From an uncultured delta proteobacterium (GTDB lineage: Bacteria > UBA10199 > GCA-002796325 > 1-14-0-20-49-13), in assembly GCA_903868375.1 (NCBI GenBank), contig CAIPVD010000200.1, positions 1 through 8,450 on the forward strand: a stretch of 8,450 nt of DNA, in the 5' to 3' direction. Positions 6,598-8,450 of the stretch are shown one piece after another. Position numbers and translations under genes: made by a program. Under the pieces are notes generated by a model, which was given only the letters and a program-made list of their open reading frames with translations, did not search any database and was not told the DNA's origin. Numbering within the stretch: position 1 is the stretch's first letter; each line of letters opens with the position of its first letter.

Positions 6598-7236
6598 CTA
6601 TGCCGTGGAAGGTTTGATAAAACGTTGTAGGGCTTGAACAAAGGCATCATTGACCGAATAGATGCCGCCGTTTAGCGATAAAAGCCCTTGCCGAACTATT
6701 CTGGCCAATGCCGTTCCTTCAGAGCCCGTTGCGGCATAACCCATGAACCGCAACAACGTGAAGCCTTGCCATTTATTGCCGCCATCCCTGCATAAAGCGA
6801 CCACGTGGTATGCTGCTAATCCAAATTCACGTTCTTCCTGTGTAGTTCCTCCGAATCCGGTCATTGCATCTATGGGGACTAGATCGCTCGGTGCGACATT
6901 TGTTCGCGTGAGGACGATCTCTCTTTTGGCGGCAGGAGGCCTTACAGCTCTTGCCAGCGGCACCAGCTGAACCGCACTATTGTCGGCATAAAGCGTGGCG
7001 TAGAGCCCGCTATTTACACCGATTGCTTGGTCTATCACCTCTGCATATTCGGCAAACCTGGCAACCGAACCTGGAAGTCCTGTAGCATAACGAAGACTAG
7101 AGAACGTCGCCTCGACTGTCGTTGATAAAACAAAACTATCAAAAGATCCCACAGACGGCATTATGCCTGTCGCTAATGTTTGTGGCGTAAATGATGCCAA
7201 GGTCGTTGGCATTATCAAATTATTCACCGGCCCCAT
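6598..7236 (-). CDS. Hypothetical protein, family not recognised
   Basis: The 212-residue frame starts at ATG 7234-7236, with AAGGAT about 6 nt upstream on the minus strand, which supports it as a real gene. I do not recognise the family. No signal peptide, membrane segment, Cys pairs or nucleotide-binding motif is visible. The N-terminal 50 residues are rich in Ser, Thr, Pro and small hydrophobics, and the rest is Ala-rich. Stretches that look structured are FAEYAEVIDQAIGV (61-74), EREFGLAAYHVVALCRD (135-151) and NKWQGFTLLRFMGYAATGSE (154-173). The C-terminus ends with an amphipathic segment, VNDAFVQALQRFIKPSTA. Codon use resembles its neighbours, so there is no sign of recent transfer. It is transcribed away from yraN and toward rpmB, 99 bp apart. 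It may be lineage-specific. The confidence refers to its being coding. Confidence 0.7.
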   Translation of the reverse strand: MGPVNNLIMPTTLASFTPQTLATGIMPSVGSFDSFVLSTTVEATFSSLRYATGLPGSVARFAEYAEVIDQAIGVNSGLYATLYADNSAVQLVPLARAVRPPAAKREIVLTRTNVAPSDLVPIDAMTGFGGTTQEEREFGLAAYHVVALCRDGGNKWQGFTLLRFMGYAATGSEGTALARIVRQGLLSLNGGIYSVNDAFVQALQRFIKPSTA

Positions 7237-7360
7237 TACTTATCCTTTCTTTCTCTTGCTAAAATTTGCAAGGCGCGGGTTAATACAATTTTTATTAAAA
7301 AATAGCAATAATTAGATGTGACAATATTTGTTTTGTCTGCTAGCCAACGATTAATTAAAT
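7237..7360. other. AT-rich divergent intergenic region
   Basis: These 124 bp separate the start of the minus-strand orphan from the start of yraN, and they are the only divergent promoter space in the window. The stretch is visibly richer in A/T than the flanking genes. A candidate promoter for the minus strand is listed separately. For the plus strand, TACAAT at 7284-7289 resembles a -10 box but lacks a well-spaced -35. No Shine-Dalgarno is visible before the yraN ATG. Confidence 0.6.
7280..7308 (-). promoter_or_regulatory. Candidate sigma-70-type promoter for the minus-strand orphan gene
   Basis: On the minus strand, TTGCTA (7308-7303) is followed after 17 nt by TATTAA (7285-7280). Each box matches 4 of 6 consensus bases with ideal spacing. 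The leader to the ATG at 7236 would be about 35 nt. A better -35 (TTGTCA, 7324-7319) lies upstream but has no good -10 at the right distance. In an AT-rich stretch such matches arise easily. Confidence 0.3.
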
Positions 7361-7720
7361 ATGGATAGGCACCAAAAAGGACAGTTGGGCGAGGATATTG
7401 CCAAGGAGCATCTTACCAAGCTTGGATTTAAGATCCTTGAGCATGGGTTTCGGTGCAAGACCGGCGAGTTGGATATAATTGCAGAGAAGAATAAAGAATA
7501 TTATTTCGTCGAAGTAAAAACCAGGTGGTCGAACGACTACGGCGATCCACTTGAATCGATCACTCCGGCAAAGCAGAAGCAGGTCATCAAGGCGGCCAAA
7601 TTCTACATAGCCAAGAAGCGCCTGTTCAATGCCGGTTGCCATCTATCCGCCATTGGTGTAGATATGTCAGGCGACGCGCCAAAAGTTGAGTTCATAGCAG
7701 ATGCTTTCGAGGTCGAATGA
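7361..7720 (+). CDS. yraN: YraN family (UPF0102) nuclease-like protein
   Basis: The 119-residue length and sequence fit the UPF0102 family, small proteins with a restriction-endonuclease-like fold whose cellular role is not settled. The N-terminus has KGQLGEDIAKEHLTKLGFKIL (6-26), typical of the family. The nuclease-like core shows E36 and D38 in TGELDII, then E51 and K53 in FVEVKTR, the D...ExK arrangement. The segment ESITPAKQKQVIKAAKFYI is also conserved. No Shine-Dalgarno precedes the ATG at 7361; translation may begin from a leaderless or very AT-rich leader. The end overlaps the next gene by 4 nt (ATGA), so the two are likely co-transcribed and coupled. In many bacteria yraN sits near rnhB or ribosomal genes; here rpmB is about 860 bp away on the other strand. 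Confidence 0.92.
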   Translation: MDRHQKGQLGEDIAKEHLTKLGFKILEHGFRCKTGELDIIAEKNKEYYFVEVKTRWSNDYGDPLESITPAKQKQVIKAAKFYIAKKRLFNAGCHLSAIGVDMSGDAPKVEFIADAFEVE

Positions 7721-8450
7721 CTATAATAGATATATTCAAAGAGAATGTGAAAAAGCTTGGCGATGAATGCTGCCTTAAGTATAAATTCGGCGGCAAGTGG
7801 ATCGATCTAAGCTGGAATGAAGTTGCGGAGCGCGTGGATAGCTATGCCGCTGGCTTAATAGGCCTTGGCGTAGAGCGCGGTGATATGGTCGGTATTCTAT
7901 CGACGACGCGCGCTGAATGGACGCTTGTTGATATGGCGGCGTTATCCATCGGCGCGGTAGTAGTTCCTGTTTATCATTCGGTCCCCGCCGAACACATAGC
8001 TTATATCTTGAACGAGGCGCAAGTTAAGGTGCTGTTCGTCGAGAACGAAAAATTGTTAAAGCGGATCTATGAAATCAGAAGCAAGGTACATTCTCTTAAG
8101 AATATAATCGCCTTCGATGCCACCGGCATTTCAGATAGTAGCGTTCTTAAACTTGATCAACTTGATCAGCCTTCGAACAGGCAAAACCGGCTAAACGGGC
8201 CAAACCGGCCAAACGACATTGCATCAATCATCTATACCTCCGGCACAACGGGCATCCAGAAGGGCGTTGTTATTACGCACGGAAATATAGTTGCCGAGGT
8301 GAAAGCGCTGCAAATAGGTTTTAACTTAAGCCGCGAAGCCCTCCTTTTTGCATTCCTGCCGCTCGCTCATGTGCTGGCGCGTGCCATTCAGTTCTATCAA
8401 TTGGCCCAAGGTTGCAAGATGGCCTATGCGGAATCGATAGACGCCATTTC
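7717..8450 (+). CDS. Long-chain acyl-CoA synthetase (AMP-forming), FadD15-like, 5' part
   Basis: The enzyme activates a fatty acid with ATP and CoA through an acyl-adenylate. The frame starts at ATG 7717, overlapping yraN by 4 nt, and runs off the right edge after 244 complete codons; family members have about 600. WIDLSWNEVAERVDSYAAGL (28-47) and GDMVGILSTTRAEWTLVDMA (55-74) are typical of the N-terminal domain. YTSGTTGIQKGV (173-184) is the ATP/AMP-binding P-loop, with Gln where Pro is usual in the TTGxPKG pattern. LPLAHVLAR (214-222) matches the next core motif (commonly LPLxHxxER). Just before the P-loop, residues 155-166 are four three-residue repeats ending in Asn (RQN, RLN, GPN, RPN), an addition in a linker region. 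The specific acyl chain cannot be inferred. Confidence 0.9.
   Translation, partial: MTIIDIFKENVKKLGDECCLKYKFGGKWIDLSWNEVAERVDSYAAGLIGLGVERGDMVGILSTTRAEWTLVDMAALSIGAVVVPVYHSVPAEHIAYILNEAQVKVLFVENEKLLKRIYEIRSKVHSLKNIIAFDATGISDSSVLKLDQLDQPSNRQNRLNGPNRPNDIASIIYTSGTTGIQKGVVITHGNIVAEVKALQIGFNLSREALLFAFLPLAHVLARAIQFYQLAQGCKMAYAESIDAI
8152..8169 (+). repeat. Two tandem 9-bp units CTTGATCAR
   Basis: CTTGATCAA and CTTGATCAG stand head to tail inside the acyl-CoA synthetase gene, encoding LDQ twice. Only the last base differs, which suggests a recent in-frame duplication. Confidence 0.7.
8180..8215 (+). repeat. Four tandem 9-bp units of consensus GGCCAAACS
   Basis: The units are GGCAAAACC (8180-8188), GGCTAAACG (8189-8197), GGCCAAACC (8198-8206) and GGCCAAACG (8207-8215). 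Being 9 bp each, they keep the reading frame and encode RQN, RLN, GPN and RPN, a basic, Asn-rich linker immediately before the ATP-binding motif of the acyl-CoA synthetase. Differences fall at positions 4 and 9 of the unit. Confidence 0.8.

Noticed and set aside
6423..6617. 64-codon plus-strand frame over rpmB and its leader
   Set aside because: It is antisense to the clear L28 gene, and its residues reflect that gene's codons.
8180..8215. CRISPR-like short repeats
   Set aside because: The units are contiguous 9-mers without spacers and lie in frame inside a coding gene.

Overview
The window reads as a chromosomal segment from a diderm (Gram-negative) bacterium of moderate GC. It encodes the outer-membrane insertase BamA and a secreted Skp/OmpH chaperone. 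A four-cysteine ribosomal protein L28 and the gene order yicC-gmk-rel are compatible with a deltaproteobacterial or related candidate lineage. That placement is inference from gene content, since there is no rRNA or tRNA here to anchor it.

Layout. (1) Positions 1 to about 198 are AT-rich and unlike the rest. Only the minus strand is open, in one frame, encoding a fragment of an unrecognised Asn/Asp/Ser/Thr/Tyr-rich protein. (2) At about 196-201 the sequence switches abruptly to bamA, which is already inside its last POTRA domain, so four-plus POTRA domains and the signal peptide are missing. This is either a chimeric contig end or a genuine insertion. (3) From there to 6310 six genes run in one direction with very short gaps or overlaps: bamA (3' part), skp/ompH, a Trm112-like zinc-ribbon plus FHA fusion, a yicC-family RNase, gmk and a full-length bifunctional rel/spoT. 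(4) rpmB (L28) lies on the opposite strand and its stop codon overlaps that of rel. Upstream of it on the same strand is a 212-residue protein I do not recognise. (5) A 124-bp AT-rich divergent intergenic region separates that orphan from a plus-strand pair, yraN (UPF0102) and the first 244 codons of a FadD15-type long-chain acyl-CoA synthetase, which runs off the right edge.

How the genes fit together. The main operon joins outer-membrane protein biogenesis (BamA, Skp), an FHA protein that may read phosphothreonine signals, RNA turnover (YicC), and the guanine-nucleotide axis. Gmk makes GDP from GMP, and Rel uses GTP/GDP to make (p)ppGpp. gmk and rel overlap by 8 nt, so they are probably translationally coupled. 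The rpoZ gene often found between gmk and spoT in proteobacteria is absent.

I see no CRISPR array, transposase, integrase, tRNA, rRNA or riboswitch. I see no convincing undescribed multi-gene system. The items most worth checking are the left-edge junction, the Trm112-FHA fusion with its enlarged FHA loop, the orphan at 6598-7236, and a 9-bp tandem repeat expansion just before the ATP-binding motif of the acyl-CoA synthetase.
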